From: Calothrix sp. NIES-4105
GTDB lineage: Bacteria; Cyanobacteriota; Cyanobacteriia; Cyanobacteriales; Nostocaceae
NCBI RefSeq assembly: GCF_002368415.1
Contig: NZ_AP018290.1
Span: 8,609,717-8,673,716 of the forward strand
Length of the DNA stretch: 64,000 nt
Direction: 5' to 3'
Position 1 is the first letter of the stretch. Each line of letters starts with the position of its first letter. Shown here in pieces: positions 48,755-57,613 of the stretch. Under the pieces are notes generated by a model that made no database searches, was not told the DNA's origin, and was given only the letters and a program-made list of their open reading frames with translations. A program made the translations under genes and the position numbers.

Positions 48755-49224
48755 GGACATTATTTCAGTCCAATTCTCAAATGAGTTTGAAGAACAACTT
48801 TATAATCTTTCAAAAAGATATCGTAGTATCCGCTTAGATATCGAGCCAATTATTGAACAGCTACAATCGGGAAACTTTACTGGTAACAGAATTGCTGGTA
48901 TTGGTGAGGAATATTTTTTTTACAAAGTTAGAGTTCGCAACAGTAACCTTAAAAAAGGTAAAAGTGCTGGCTATCGTGTAATATATAGCAGTCCTAAATC
49001 ATTCGTAAAATTTTAAACATGTATCTTCCTTTTCTTCCTTTGTGTCCTTTGTGTCTTTGTGGTTCGTCATAGAGATTTAATTTTTCACTTTGCAGTTAGG
49101 AATGCTATATCTAGTCGAATCACCCACGAGTGTTTTACTGATATCAATTTATTCAAAATCTGATCGAGAAGATATAGAGGCAAACGAAATTAGAGAAATT
49201 ATCAACCAATATTATAGCGATTAA
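48741..49224 (+). pseudogene. RelE/ParE-family toxin gene split by a small mobile element
   Basis: The first 82 codons read EDIISVQFSNEFEEQLYNLS to KGKSAGYRVIY, a RelE/ParE-type toxin. After codon 82 the frame runs into element DNA and stops at 49016. The missing end resumes after the element: LVESPTSVLLISIYSKSDRE, then DIEANEIREIINQYYSD and TAA at 49224, the expected toxin C-terminus. Deleting one TA-flanked element (48986-49107 plus one TA) joins GYRVIY to LVESPTS in frame. The intact toxin would be about 120 residues. It should be inactive, unless the truncated form retains activity. Confidence 0.85.
48986..49107. mobile_element. MITE-like element (122 bp) inserted in the RelE toxin gene, TA target duplication
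   Basis: The ends are TAGCAGTCCTAA (left) and its inverted copy TTAGGAATGCTA (right), one mismatch in 12. It is flanked by TA (48984-48985 and 49108-49109). Precise removal restores the toxin frame. The interior has no gene; it includes CTTCCTTTGTGTCC (from 49034), the start of a 32-bp sequence that is repeated inverted at 49269-49300. Resembles a non-autonomous Tc1/mariner- or IS630-type element from the TA target. Confidence 0.8.
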
Positions 49225-49300
49225 CAAGGTAGTGGTTTATGTCATTAATTTTGTGGTGTTGGAGGAATGAACCACAAAGACACAAAGGACACAAAGGAAG
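49034..49300. repeat. pair of perfect 32-bp inverted repeats across the broken toxin end
   Basis: The left arm (49034-49065, CTTCCTTTGTGTCCTTTGTG then TCTTTGTGGTTC) is inside the inserted element. The right arm (49269-49300) is its exact complement, 45 bp after the toxin stop codon. A similar but diverged sequence (CCTTTACGTCCTTTGCGTTC) occurs near 52500. The arms are 203 bp apart. Confidence 0.75.
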
Positions 49301-49372
49301 AATTATTAATAAGTGAACCCACCAAAACTTTTGACACAGACTAGCAGTGGTCTATTTCAAAAGTTTTGGGGG

Positions 49373-49834
49373 TTAAAATCCTGACAAATATTTCATATTG
49401 ATTTTGACATCAGTTTGAGGACCTGCGATAAAAAATGCTGACTCGCTGAATTTCGGCGCCCGATTTGTAATTTCAGGGTTTTGCGAAAAACCGAAACCTT
49501 CGCGCGGCATTCCTAAGCTGTCCATTTCCATTGTTTTAGTGCCATTTTCATCGTGTAATAAAACAACAGCGTAGCTACCTGCTTTTAACCCGTCAAATTT
49601 AATAACTAAGGGAATTTCTGTAATTTTGAAGCATTTATCTTCCAGAGCTTGTTTTCCGTTATCTGGAAATCCTTTGCTGCTACCAAAAAGGGTGATGCAA
49701 ACTTGTCCAACGTTATTTCTCAGTCCATCGATTTCAACATTAAGACTACCTTTAAAATCAGCTTTTGCGCTTGTAGAGAATACCAAACCTAACAATGGCG
49801 CCCATGCCAAGTTAATTCCGAATCGTTTCGTCAT
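49373..49834 (-). CDS. DUF2141 domain protein, exported
   Basis: 153 residues with a signal peptide (GINLAWAPLLGLVFSTSAKA). The mature part matches DUF2141: LNVEIDGLRNNVGQVCITLF, then KFDGLKAGSYAVVLLHDENG and the conserved PREGFGFSQNPE. The family is a small beta-sandwich of unknown function, usually in the periplasm or outer membrane. Convergent with nothing obvious; it lies just upstream of the divergent GT4 gene, with about 33 bp between starts. Confidence 0.92.
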   Translation of the reverse strand: MTKRFGINLAWAPLLGLVFSTSAKADFKGSLNVEIDGLRNNVGQVCITLFGSSKGFPDNGKQALEDKCFKITEIPLVIKFDGLKAGSYAVVLLHDENGTKTMEMDSLGMPREGFGFSQNPEITNRAPKFSESAFFIAGPQTDVKINMKYLSGF

Positions 49835-49867
49835 AGAATTTAATTTTACCTTGACGTTTCAAGTACC

Positions 49868-50968
49868 ATGCAGAATATAACACCATCACCCAAGCGTTTA
49901 AAGTTACTTTTTGTCTCAACTCCCGTAGGTGGACTTGGGACTGGTCTTGGTGGAGGTGTCGAGTTAAGTTTATACAATATAGCTAAATTTTTTATTGAGC
50001 AGGGTATCGAGGTGCAAATAGTTGCTCCCTCTGGTTCATTGTGGAATCGTGAGGTTTTTAATATAGTTGAAATTACTGGCAATTTACAAGTTATTGCTCA
50101 AATTCAGGAACGTGATACTCCTATAACTATGCCTCTTAACTCGCTGTTGGCGAATATGTGGGAATACGCGCGCTCAGTTCAAAACGAGTATGACTTAATT
50201 GTAAATTTTGCTTACGATTGGTTGCCATTTTATCTAACACCCTTTTTTCAAACACCGATAGCTCACTTTGTGAGTATGGGTTCGCTTAGTAATGCTCTCG
50301 ACAAAGTAATTTCTCAAATCTCAAAGTTATATCCTGGCACAATAGGATTTTACACTCCCTCACAAGGCGCCACTTTTCCAAATTTAACTCCTCCGTTATA
50401 TTACTTAAGCAGCGGTATAGATTTATCGCTATATGAATTTTGTGCCGAACCTAAACAACAACTAGCTTGTTTAGGAAGAATTTCTCCTGAAAAGGGTTTA
50501 GAAGATATAGTCGCAGTTGCTGCACAAACGAATGTACCGTTAAAAATAATGGGTAAAATTCAAGATGAAGCGTACTGGCAAAAAATTATAAATGATTATC
50601 CCAAGGCACCTATTGAATATCTAGGATTTCTATCAACTGATAAAATGCAGCAAGTTGTACGTCAATGCAAAGGGTTATTAATGGCGCCAAGGTGGGTAGA
50701 AGCGTTTGGTAATGTTGCTATTGAAGCGCTTGCATGTGGTGTCCCGGTAATATCTTACGCGCGCGGAGGTCCTGCGGAAATAATCAAAGATGGGAAAACA
50801 GGGTTTTTAGTGGAACCCGATAGTGTAACAGGGTTAATAGACGCTGTTGAACGTTTGGATAGTATTGACCGTAATGAGTGTAGAAAACAAGCAGAGGTAG
50901 AGTTTTCACTTTCAGCTTTGGGCGCCAGGTTTCTTCAATGGTTTGAAGATATTTTGCAACGGATATAA
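49868..50968 (+). CDS. GT4 glycosyltransferase, UDP-glucose:tetrahydrobiopterin glucosyltransferase-like
   Basis: 366 residues, GT-B fold. The N-terminal LLFVSTPVGGLGTGLGGGVE and VNFAYDWLPFYLTPFFQTPI, with VSMGSLSNALDKVI, resemble the cyanobacterial tetrahydrobiopterin glucosyltransferase; the C-terminal half has the nucleotide-sugar E-x7-E motif in EAFGNVAIEALACGVPVI and the GGPAEII loop. If the assignment holds it makes glucosylated pterin, a cyanobacterial cofactor-like compound linked to UV-A perception and light adaptation. A generic GT4 on another acceptor is the alternative. The stop is followed by a convergent terminator hairpin. Confidence 0.8.
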   Translation: MQNITPSPKRLKLLFVSTPVGGLGTGLGGGVELSLYNIAKFFIEQGIEVQIVAPSGSLWNREVFNIVEITGNLQVIAQIQERDTPITMPLNSLLANMWEYARSVQNEYDLIVNFAYDWLPFYLTPFFQTPIAHFVSMGSLSNALDKVISQISKLYPGTIGFYTPSQGATFPNLTPPLYYLSSGIDLSLYEFCAEPKQQLACLGRISPEKGLEDIVAVAAQTNVPLKIMGKIQDEAYWQKIINDYPKAPIEYLGFLSTDKMQQVVRQCKGLLMAPRWVEAFGNVAIEALACGVPVISYARGGPAEIIKDGKTGFLVEPDSVTGLIDAVERLDSIDRNECRKQAEVEFSLSALGARFLQWFEDILQRI

Positions 50969-51010
50969 CGGATGTAACGGATGGTTTATCGGTTTATCCG
51001 TTACATCTGT
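50968..51010. terminator. 15-bp hairpin between convergent genes
   Basis: ACGGATGTAACGGAT (50968-50982) pairs with ATCCGTTACATCTGT (50996-51010) with one G-T pair and a 13-base loop, followed by TTTTA. It sits right after the GT4 stop and before the stop of the M16 gene at 51022, so it may stop both. Confidence 0.7.
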
Positions 51011-51021
51011 TTTATCCGTTG

Positions 51022-52497
51022 CTAACTTTGTGATGTCGCTGTCGGACTAGGTATCGTTACATCAATAGGCGTTACTTGAGTAGCAAGTTGTGAAAGTGGG
51101 GGGTTAATAGCTGTTTGATTTCCTACAACTAGTGTGACTAAATTATCTGGTTTGAGATATTTTTGTGCGACTCTTTGTACATCAGCAATATTTGTTGCTT
51201 CTACTTGTTTGCGGTAAGTAAATAGAAAGTCGGCGGGATATCCATAGTATTCGTATCGAATTAACCGCGATAAAGTTTGTGCTGGGTCTTCAAAGTTAAA
51301 AACAAATGAGTTGAGTGTGGAGTCTTTGGCGAATGCTAGTTCGTTTGCTGTTACTGGCTCATTTTGTAAGCGTTTAATTTCTGTTTGGATAGCTTTGATA
51401 AATTGCACTGTTGCATCACTACGAGTTTGTCCACCAGCGATAAACATTCCCGGATAATCAAATGCGGGATTCCAATATCCATATACAGAATATGCTAAAC
51501 CTTGACGCGAACGTACTTCGTTAAATAGGCGCCCACCAAACCCATTCAACACTCCATTAAGTACATCCAACGCTGCATAGTCAGGACTATTGAATTGTCC
51601 ACCTAAATGCCCAATTAAAACATTACTTTGTGTTAACTGTGGTTGGTTAACAAAGTATATACCTCCGCCGCTTGCTTGGTTAACTTGAGGTAATTGAGGT
51701 TTAATGGGTGTTGGGCGCTTGTTCCAATTGCCAAATTTAGCTTGGATAAGCGATTTCATTTTTTGCGTATCGAAGTCCCCAGCAATTCCCAAAATCATAT
51801 TATTGGGATAAAAGTAAGAGTTATAAAACTTGACTAAATCATCACGATTAATATTAGACAACGTTGTAAACTCAGTAATACGCGCGTAAGGACTAGTTTT
51901 GCCGTAAACTAACTTCTTAAATTCACGTTGGGCAATTGCATCTGGACTATCATTACGGCGAGAAATGCTACCACTCTCTTGAGTCTTTGCCAACTCTAAT
52001 TTATCAGGTGCAAAAGCAGGAGTTCGTAATACTTCAGCATACAATCCAAACACAGCTTCTAAATCTTCGCTCAAACTTTGGAAACGAGCAGTACCCATAC
52101 TCTCACCAATACTCGTTTCCACCGCAGCAGCACGCGCTTCTAACATTTCATTAAGCTGGTCAGGAGTATGTTCTTGTGTACCCCCTGTTCGCATTACGGT
52201 ACCAACAAACTGAGCTAAACCAACTTTATCAGCAGGTTCAAACCTATCCCCAGTTCTAATTGCTGCAGTACCACTAACCAACGGTAACTCATGGTCTTCC
52301 ATCAAATAAACGACCATACCATTACTTAATACATACCGTTCATACTTCGGTAACTTCACCTCTGGCAATGGTGGTAACTGCAAATCAGTATAATGTTTTG
52401 CCTCCCCACTAGCTGCAGCCCAAGAATAATTAAAAGTTAAAAGTAAAAAGCTAAAAGTCAAAACCAACGTATAAACGAAACTCTTCTTCAACCTCAT
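51022..52497 (-). CDS. M16-family peptidase-like protein, non-catalytic partner
   Basis: 491 residues with a signal peptide (FVYTLVLTFSFLLLTFNYSW). The pitrilysin fold is clear (RYVLSNGMVVYLMEDHELPL; ILGIAGDFDTQKMKSLIQAK) but the zinc motif H-x-x-E-H is replaced by LAQFVGTVMRTGG, so it should not be catalytic. The C-terminal half retains the R/Y region (GFGGRLFNEVRSRQGLAYSV) that closes the chamber in active partners. Its neighbour upstream carries the active site, so the two likely form an M16B heterodimer. Periplasmic. Starts at the ATG at 52497. Confidence 0.9.
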   Translation of the reverse strand: MRLKKSFVYTLVLTFSFLLLTFNYSWAAASGEAKHYTDLQLPPLPEVKLPKYERYVLSNGMVVYLMEDHELPLVSGTAAIRTGDRFEPADKVGLAQFVGTVMRTGGTQEHTPDQLNEMLEARAAAVETSIGESMGTARFQSLSEDLEAVFGLYAEVLRTPAFAPDKLELAKTQESGSISRRNDSPDAIAQREFKKLVYGKTSPYARITEFTTLSNINRDDLVKFYNSYFYPNNMILGIAGDFDTQKMKSLIQAKFGNWNKRPTPIKPQLPQVNQASGGGIYFVNQPQLTQSNVLIGHLGGQFNSPDYAALDVLNGVLNGFGGRLFNEVRSRQGLAYSVYGYWNPAFDYPGMFIAGGQTRSDATVQFIKAIQTEIKRLQNEPVTANELAFAKDSTLNSFVFNFEDPAQTLSRLIRYEYYGYPADFLFTYRKQVEATNIADVQRVAQKYLKPDNLVTLVVGNQTAINPPLSQLATQVTPIDVTIPSPTATSQS

Positions 52498-52546
52498 CTT
52501 CCTTTACGTCCTTTGCGTTCTTTGCGGTTCCCAAGTCTTCCACCAA

Positions 52547-54181
52547 CTATTTTTTAGGTAACAACTTACCAATAGTTCGATTTTGAGGTGTAAAAGTAGC
52601 AATTGCGACTCGTTGCACATCTTTAGCACCTACAGCTTCCAACCGTCCTAGTTGCTTAAACAGATTTCGCCACGAACCAGTTTTGACTTCATATTCCAAC
52701 AACTGCTGTGCCATACCCATATTAGAGTCAAGCGCTTCTATCAACTCAGCGCGCGCTTGAGTTTTTACCCGCTTCAACTCAGCTTCGGTGACAGGTTGAG
52801 TTTTCAAACGTTCAATTTCCGCTCTTAAGGAAGTCGCAACTTCGTCAACCGAACGACCTGGAGCAGTAAGCGCATAAAATAACATTAGATTTGGGTACTT
52901 ATCGCCAGGAAAACCACTAAAACCCTGTGCGGCAAGCGCTAATCGTTTTTCCTCAACTAAAGATTTATACAACCTTGAAGTACGTCCATCACTTAACAAC
53001 CTGCCGATAATGTTATATACAACTTCATCAGGGTGCGTAATTGCTGGACGATGATATCCTTCTAAATACCAAGGTTGTGAAGGTAAATTGACTGTAACTT
53101 CGCGCGTTTGGGTTTGTTTCGGTTCAACAGCAATTTTTGACTTAGGTTTGGGGCTAGACTTGTAGCGTCCAAAGTAAATTTGTGCGAACCGCTTAACCTC
53201 GGTAGGGTTAACATCACCAACGACAGCCATCGTCAAATTGCTTGGTACATAATATGTTGCGAAGAAATCTCTGATATTAGCAGGTGTTAAATTGCGAATA
53301 TCCTCGTCATAACCAATTACCGGGCGCCGATAAGGGTGAACTTTATACGCTGCATCAATAAATCTCTCTATCATCAACCCGATAGGAGAATTTTCTACCC
53401 GCAAGCGACGTTCTTCTAAAATTACCTGTTTTTCCTTATAAAATTCGCGACTTAGTACAGGTTCCAAAAATCTTTCCGACTCTAACGACATCCACAACTC
53501 TAATTTATTTGCAGGAAAGCTGTATAAATAACGAGTTGCCTCAGTAGAGGTATTCGCATTTAAGCCAACTCCACCAGCTTGTTCGACTATTTGCCCTAGT
53601 TCGTTTTGCTTAACGAGCTTAACTGCTTGTGACTCGATTTGATTGAACTGTGCTTGTAGTTTTGCGACTTCATCCGTTTTCTTAGCAGTTTTTGCCGCGC
53701 GGATTTGCGAGTCAAGCTGTTCTAATTTATCAAGCAGCGGTTTTTCGGCTTTATAGTCAACTGTACCAATACGAGTTGTGCCTTTAAACGCCAAGTGTTC
53801 TAAAAAGTGCGCTACACCAGTTTGTCCAACGGGTTCATCGACACCACCAACATCGGCATAAGTCAAAAATGAAACTACAGGCGCCTGGTGACGTTCCAAA
53901 ACAATGAACTTCATGCCATTGTTGAGACGAAACTCAGTGAGATTTTTAACTACGTTATCTAAGTATGGTTGTATTGAAGCTGAATTTGGTTTAGCTGGTG
54001 CAACGGTTTTAGCAAGGGCAATTTCAGGTAAAAATCCCCAGGAAAAAAATAGAACAGTTACAAAAATTAACAGTAACTGCTGTCGTTGCTTCAATAATTG
54101 GTTTATCCTTGCGAATATCCCGTTAATAAAAAGTTCGTTCTTTTTACTCACGCCTAACCGGAAGTCATTAATTCGGTTCAT
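52547..54181 (-). CDS. M16-family zinc metallopeptidase, catalytic partner
   Basis: About 544 residues. An N-terminal membrane segment (LLLIFVTVLFFSWGFLPEIA) is followed by the M16 core with the inverted zinc motif HFLEHLAFKG (H-x-x-E-H) and the downstream Glu about 75-90 residues later (LESERFLEPVLSREFYKEKQ). A coiled-coil insertion (AKTAKKTDEVAKLQAQFNQI) sits inside the first domain. It probably degrades peptides in the periplasm with the non-catalytic partner encoded 49 bp downstream. I chose ATG 54181 (MNRINDFRLGV) rather than a TTG at 54217. Confidence 0.93.
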   Translation of the reverse strand: MNRINDFRLGVSKKNELFINGIFARINQLLKQRQQLLLIFVTVLFFSWGFLPEIALAKTVAPAKPNSASIQPYLDNVVKNLTEFRLNNGMKFIVLERHQAPVVSFLTYADVGGVDEPVGQTGVAHFLEHLAFKGTTRIGTVDYKAEKPLLDKLEQLDSQIRAAKTAKKTDEVAKLQAQFNQIESQAVKLVKQNELGQIVEQAGGVGLNANTSTEATRYLYSFPANKLELWMSLESERFLEPVLSREFYKEKQVILEERRLRVENSPIGLMIERFIDAAYKVHPYRRPVIGYDEDIRNLTPANIRDFFATYYVPSNLTMAVVGDVNPTEVKRFAQIYFGRYKSSPKPKSKIAVEPKQTQTREVTVNLPSQPWYLEGYHRPAITHPDEVVYNIIGRLLSDGRTSRLYKSLVEEKRLALAAQGFSGFPGDKYPNLMLFYALTAPGRSVDEVATSLRAEIERLKTQPVTEAELKRVKTQARAELIEALDSNMGMAQQLLEYEVKTGSWRNLFKQLGRLEAVGAKDVQRVAIATFTPQNRTIGKLLPKK

Positions 54182-54445
54182 AACTGGAAATAAGAGCGTA
54201 CACAACACGGTAGACAATTAAAACAGGGATGTTTTAATTTTTTTTTAATTATTACTTCTATTTTGGCAAGGCATAAGCACCCAGAAGTTATTACTCATCG
54301 AAAAATGAACTCAGCAATACCAATCACCTAAAAAGTACAGTTACCTTAATCTTATATTAAGCTTTTCAGGCTTAGGCTTTTGAACGTTAGACAATGATGT
54401 TACTCACCTAGTTCCGAAAATATTACGATAACTACGATAACTTTT

Positions 54446-55057
54446 ATGCGCGTGTTTAATTCTCCCCCACCTTCTGAAGCACAAACTCGTAATCGTATTT
54501 TAAGTGCAGCGCAACGTTTGTTTGCCGCCCAAGGGTTTGACGGTACGACAACTCGCGACCTGGCGAATGCAGCAGGAGTAGCGGAAGGAACGTTATTTCG
54601 TCATTTTTCCAATAAAAAAGCTATTTTAGTCGAAGTCGCAACTCAGGGTTGGGTAGAAATTCTCACTGATTTACTAACCGAGTTAAGCGAAATGGGTAGC
54701 TATAAAGCTGTCGCTCAAGTTATGAGGCGCCGAATGTGGAACATGCGTAAAAACGCCGACATGATGCGAGTTTGCTTTATGGAAGCACAGTTTCATCCAG
54801 ACTTGCGCGAAAGAATACAGCACGAAGTCATTGAGAAAATGACTGGTGTTGCCGAAGCATTCTTTCAAGAAGCAATGGATAAAGGAATCTATCGCAAGAT
54901 GGATGCTAATTTAGTGGCAAAAGTTTTTTTAGGAATGTTTGCGGTTGCTGGCTTCTCGAATGAAACAATCGCATCACCCGATGCCTCACCTCAAGAAATA
55001 CAATCAATGGCTGAAGGTTTAGCTGACATATTTTTAAATGGTGTTCTCGCAAAGTAA
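54446..55057 (+). CDS. TetR-family transcriptional regulator
   Basis: 203 residues. The N-terminal HTH is typical (RILSAAQRLFAAQGFDGTTT, then LANAAGVAEGTLFRHFSNKK); the rest is a helical ligand domain (MRRRMWNMRKNADMMRVCFM). Divergent from the M16 pair and convergent with the DUF4332 gene. The effector and targets are unknown; regulating the M16 pair is possible from position only. ATG start at 54446. Confidence 0.93.
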   Translation: MRVFNSPPPSEAQTRNRILSAAQRLFAAQGFDGTTTRDLANAAGVAEGTLFRHFSNKKAILVEVATQGWVEILTDLLTELSEMGSYKAVAQVMRRRMWNMRKNADMMRVCFMEAQFHPDLRERIQHEVIEKMTGVAEAFFQEAMDKGIYRKMDANLVAKVFLGMFAVAGFSNETIASPDASPQEIQSMAEGLADIFLNGVLAK

Positions 55058-55064
55058 AGCGCAC

Positions 55065-55514
55065 TCAGCACTTTTCACTTTGTATCGCTTGTGCTTCTTG
55101 AATCCACTGTTGTACTACATCAACAGCTGGACATAAATCACTTCGTTGCATAGTCGCTACCTGCAACCGTAAAATTTGTTTATGAAGACGATGTGTAGGT
55201 ATTTGTGCTAGCTGTACAACCGAAATAACACCCGCATGAAGCAGTAACCCACAGTATTCTGTTCCTATGCTTGGTACGCGCGCCAAATCAGCCAAAGCAA
55301 TCCACTTATTAATATAAGTTAGATGCATCTGGAGTTTATTTGCTAGCTCAGTTCGTTTTTGGAGGGTCTTGCCTTCTTTTACCAGTTGGTTTGTACTGTC
55401 AATTCCACAGTTGTGCAGTTGTAATTTATCTTGTTCGCTTAATCCTGGTAATTCTTCAACTGACCAATTGCAGGATAAGACACGGCTCATCCTGGTTTGT
55501 TTTAAACGAGACAT
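55065..55514 (-). CDS. DUF4332 helix-hairpin-helix protein
   Basis: 149 residues. Two HhH-like units are visible: LPGLSEQDKLQLHNCGIDST and LADLARVPSIGTEYCGLLLH, followed by HAGVISVVQLAQIPTHRLHK. This is the DUF4332 pattern, found in cyanobacterial proteins that may bind DNA; function unknown. It ends 7 bp from the stop of the TetR gene on the opposite strand (convergent). A later Met-9 (MSRVLSCN) could be the start. Confidence 0.85.
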   Translation of the reverse strand: MSRLKQTRMSRVLSCNWSVEELPGLSEQDKLQLHNCGIDSTNQLVKEGKTLQKRTELANKLQMHLTYINKWIALADLARVPSIGTEYCGLLLHAGVISVVQLAQIPTHRLHKQILRLQVATMQRSDLCPAVDVVQQWIQEAQAIQSEKC

Positions 55515-55715
55515 GTAATAAAGCTCAAATAAACAGTATTTTTACTATTGTGGCAAGTAAATAGCAGAATGCAATTTGATAATTTTGATGATTCGGATAA
55601 ATAATAAACCACTTTGTCGTAAAAATTGAATAATATATTAATTTTTATTAACGGTTTATAATATTACAAGCGAAACTCTGTTTATTTAGTACCCCTGCAA
55701 ATAAAAAAGTAAACA

Positions 55716-57038
55716 ATGTCATCAGAATTTAATTTTTTCCAACACTGGTATCCGTTAACTGCAATCGAAGACTTAGACCCTAAATTCCCTACTCCTATAA
55801 CCGTTCTAGGTATTAGACTAGTGATTTGGAAACCTAAGTCATCTGACACTTACCAAGTATTTTTAGACCAATGTCCTCACCGTCTGGCGCCATTAAGTGA
55901 AGGGAGAATTGATGATAAAACAGGTAACTTGATGTGCAGTTACCACGGTTGGCAATTTAACTCTCAAGGCATTTGCACTAATATTCCCCAAGCAGAAAAT
56001 ACTGATATAGTAAGTAAAAATAAAGACAATTTCTGTGTAGTATCTTTACCAGTTCGTCAAGCAACTGATTTAGTTTGGGTATGGCTTGATGCAAATTCTA
56101 GAGAATTAGCAGATAATACGCCATTACCATTATCCCCTTATGCTGACACAAGCAAAGGTTTTTTTTGGAAGTCTATTGTACGTGACTTGGAATATGACTG
56201 GCAGACCTTAATCGAAAACGTTGCAGACCCTAGTCATGTACCTTTTGCCCATCATGGAGTTCAGGGAAACCGCGATAAAGCTGTTCCTGTACCCCTAAAA
56301 ATCACTACTAGTACACCTAATTTAATTGAGGCGATAATCGAAAGAGGTTTCAAAAGTACAATTACATTTGAGGCGCCTTGTCGCTTAGAATATACAATTC
56401 CTTTTGGTACAGGAAAACAATTAGGGTTAGTGACTTACTGCATTCCAGTTAGTCCTGGTAAATCGCGGATTGTTGCCTTATTCGTGCGTAATTTTGCTAA
56501 AACACTCCATAATTTTACACCTCGTTGGTGGGACCATGTTATGGAACGTAACCAAATTCTGGATGGTGATATGGTACTTTTACAGACTCAAGAGTATTTA
56601 TTAAAGCGAAATTCTCAAAGCTGGAAAAATGTCTACAAAATGCCGACGAGTGCTGACCGCTTAGTTATAGAATTTCGTAATTGGTTTGATAAGTACTGCC
56701 AAGGTACATTACCTTGGGATCAAGTAGGAATCAGTAATAATGAAAGTACTAGTATTAATAATAACCGTCAAGAAGTTCTCAATCGTTATACGCAACATAC
56801 TCAAAATTGTAGTAGCTGTAGGGGCGCCTTAAAAAATATCCAACGTTTACAAATCTTTCTTTTAGCCTATTTTGCTATTTCAGTGTCAATTGTTGCAGTG
56901 CTTCCAGATGCACAAAGGCAGAAATTGGGTATCCCACTGATAATTTTGGCACTTTTCGGCTTAGGAATTTACGCAGGACTAAAATTATGGCTGGAACCAA
57001 AATTTTATTTTGTCGATTATATTCACGCTCATAAGTAA
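55716..57038 (+). CDS. Rieske non-haem oxygenase, pheophorbide a oxygenase-like
   Basis: 440 residues. The Rieske [2Fe-2S] ligands are CPHRLAPLSEG and CSYHGWQFNS (C-x-H...C-x2-H). The mononuclear iron site is ENVADPSHVPFAHHGVQGNR (D-x2-H-x4-H-H). C-terminal CSSCRGAL is the C-x-x-C of the PaO/Tic55-like subfamily, and two membrane helices end the protein (IFLLAYFAISVSIVAVLPDA and IILALFGLGIYAGLKLWL). In plants this family acts in chlorophyll breakdown or redox control; cyanobacterial substrates are not settled. ATG start is preceded by a long AT-rich leader. Confidence 0.92.
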   Translation: MSSEFNFFQHWYPLTAIEDLDPKFPTPITVLGIRLVIWKPKSSDTYQVFLDQCPHRLAPLSEGRIDDKTGNLMCSYHGWQFNSQGICTNIPQAENTDIVSKNKDNFCVVSLPVRQATDLVWVWLDANSRELADNTPLPLSPYADTSKGFFWKSIVRDLEYDWQTLIENVADPSHVPFAHHGVQGNRDKAVPVPLKITTSTPNLIEAIIERGFKSTITFEAPCRLEYTIPFGTGKQLGLVTYCIPVSPGKSRIVALFVRNFAKTLHNFTPRWWDHVMERNQILDGDMVLLQTQEYLLKRNSQSWKNVYKMPTSADRLVIEFRNWFDKYCQGTLPWDQVGISNNESTSINNNRQEVLNRYTQHTQNCSSCRGALKNIQRLQIFLLAYFAISVSIVAVLPDAQRQKLGIPLIILALFGLGIYAGLKLWLEPKFYFVDYIHAHK

Positions 57039-57105
57039 TGTCGAAAATGTAGATGCAATGTACCCTAGGTTTAGAAGTCTTTTAGATGAGTGTGGAGAAA
57101 TTTCA

Positions 57106-57378
57106 ATGTTGCACAAAAATTTTAAGATGACGGTCTTAGCAGGGAAATTGTTTGCTGCTATTGCTTTTATAATCACTTCTACCATACTTAGCGGTTGTAG
57201 TACTCCAGAATCTCAAAAGCCAGAAGTACCAACTCAACCTCAAAAACCTCAATCGTTGAATAATCAATCTAACCAACAACCAAATCAACAGCTACAACAA
57301 TCTAATCAAGCTAATAATGGCAGTAAAGACGATGATAAAGATGATGATAAAGATAGTAGCAAAGAGGATAAAGATTAA
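57106..57378 (+). CDS. small lipoprotein with Pro/Gln-rich and acidic tail
   Basis: About 90 residues. The start ATG at 57106 has GGAG 9 nt upstream; longer in-frame starts overlap the oxygenase gene and are less likely. The N-terminus is a lipoprotein signal (LFAAIAFIITSTILSGCSTP) with lipobox ILSGC, so the mature protein begins at Cys and is anchored in a membrane. The rest is low-complexity, first Pro/Gln/Asn-rich, then a KDDDKDDDKDSSKEDKD tail. No family recognised. Possibly cotranscribed with the oxygenase gene (67 bp gap). Confidence 0.8.
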   Translation: MLHKNFKMTVLAGKLFAAIAFIITSTILSGCSTPESQKPEVPTQPQKPQSLNNQSNQQPNQQLQQSNQANNGSKDDDKDDDKDSSKEDKD

Positions 57379-57476
57379 TTTATCTTTTTTATAATTAAAA
57401 TAAACAAACCCGATGACTTTTACACATACTATCGGCAAATAAGGGTTAATACCCCTTGTTCACATTAAATTGGTAT

Positions 57477-57580
57477 GTAGAGACGCGATCAAATTAGACA
57501 TGATCAAATCAGACGCGATCAAATTAGACATGATCAAATCAGACGCGATCAAATCAGACGCGATCAAATCGCGTCTCTAC
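57477..57580. repeat. six 15-bp tandem units inside a GTAGAGACGCG hairpin
   Basis: Units AGACGCGATCAAATT/C and AGACATGATCAAATC (57481, 57496, 57511, 57526, 57541, 57556) repeat in tandem; the ends GTAGAGACGCG and CGCGTCTCTAC are mutual complements. The array looks like an expanded version of the dispersed GTAGAGACGCG hairpin. It precedes the aminopeptidase gene by about 30 bp. Confidence 0.8.
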
Positions 57581-57613
57581 GTATGGCATTTATACATTTA
57601 ATTTATCTTTTTT

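Noticed and set aside
49034-49065. The 32-bp arm as a protein-coding or regulatory unit
   Set aside because: It is a low-complexity CTTTGTGTC-type repeat seen elsewhere in the window and fits a dispersed repeat better.
57010-57105. Longer start for the small lipoprotein
   Set aside because: Overlaps the oxygenase gene and puts the signal peptide far from the N-terminus; the ATG at 57106 has a ribosome site.
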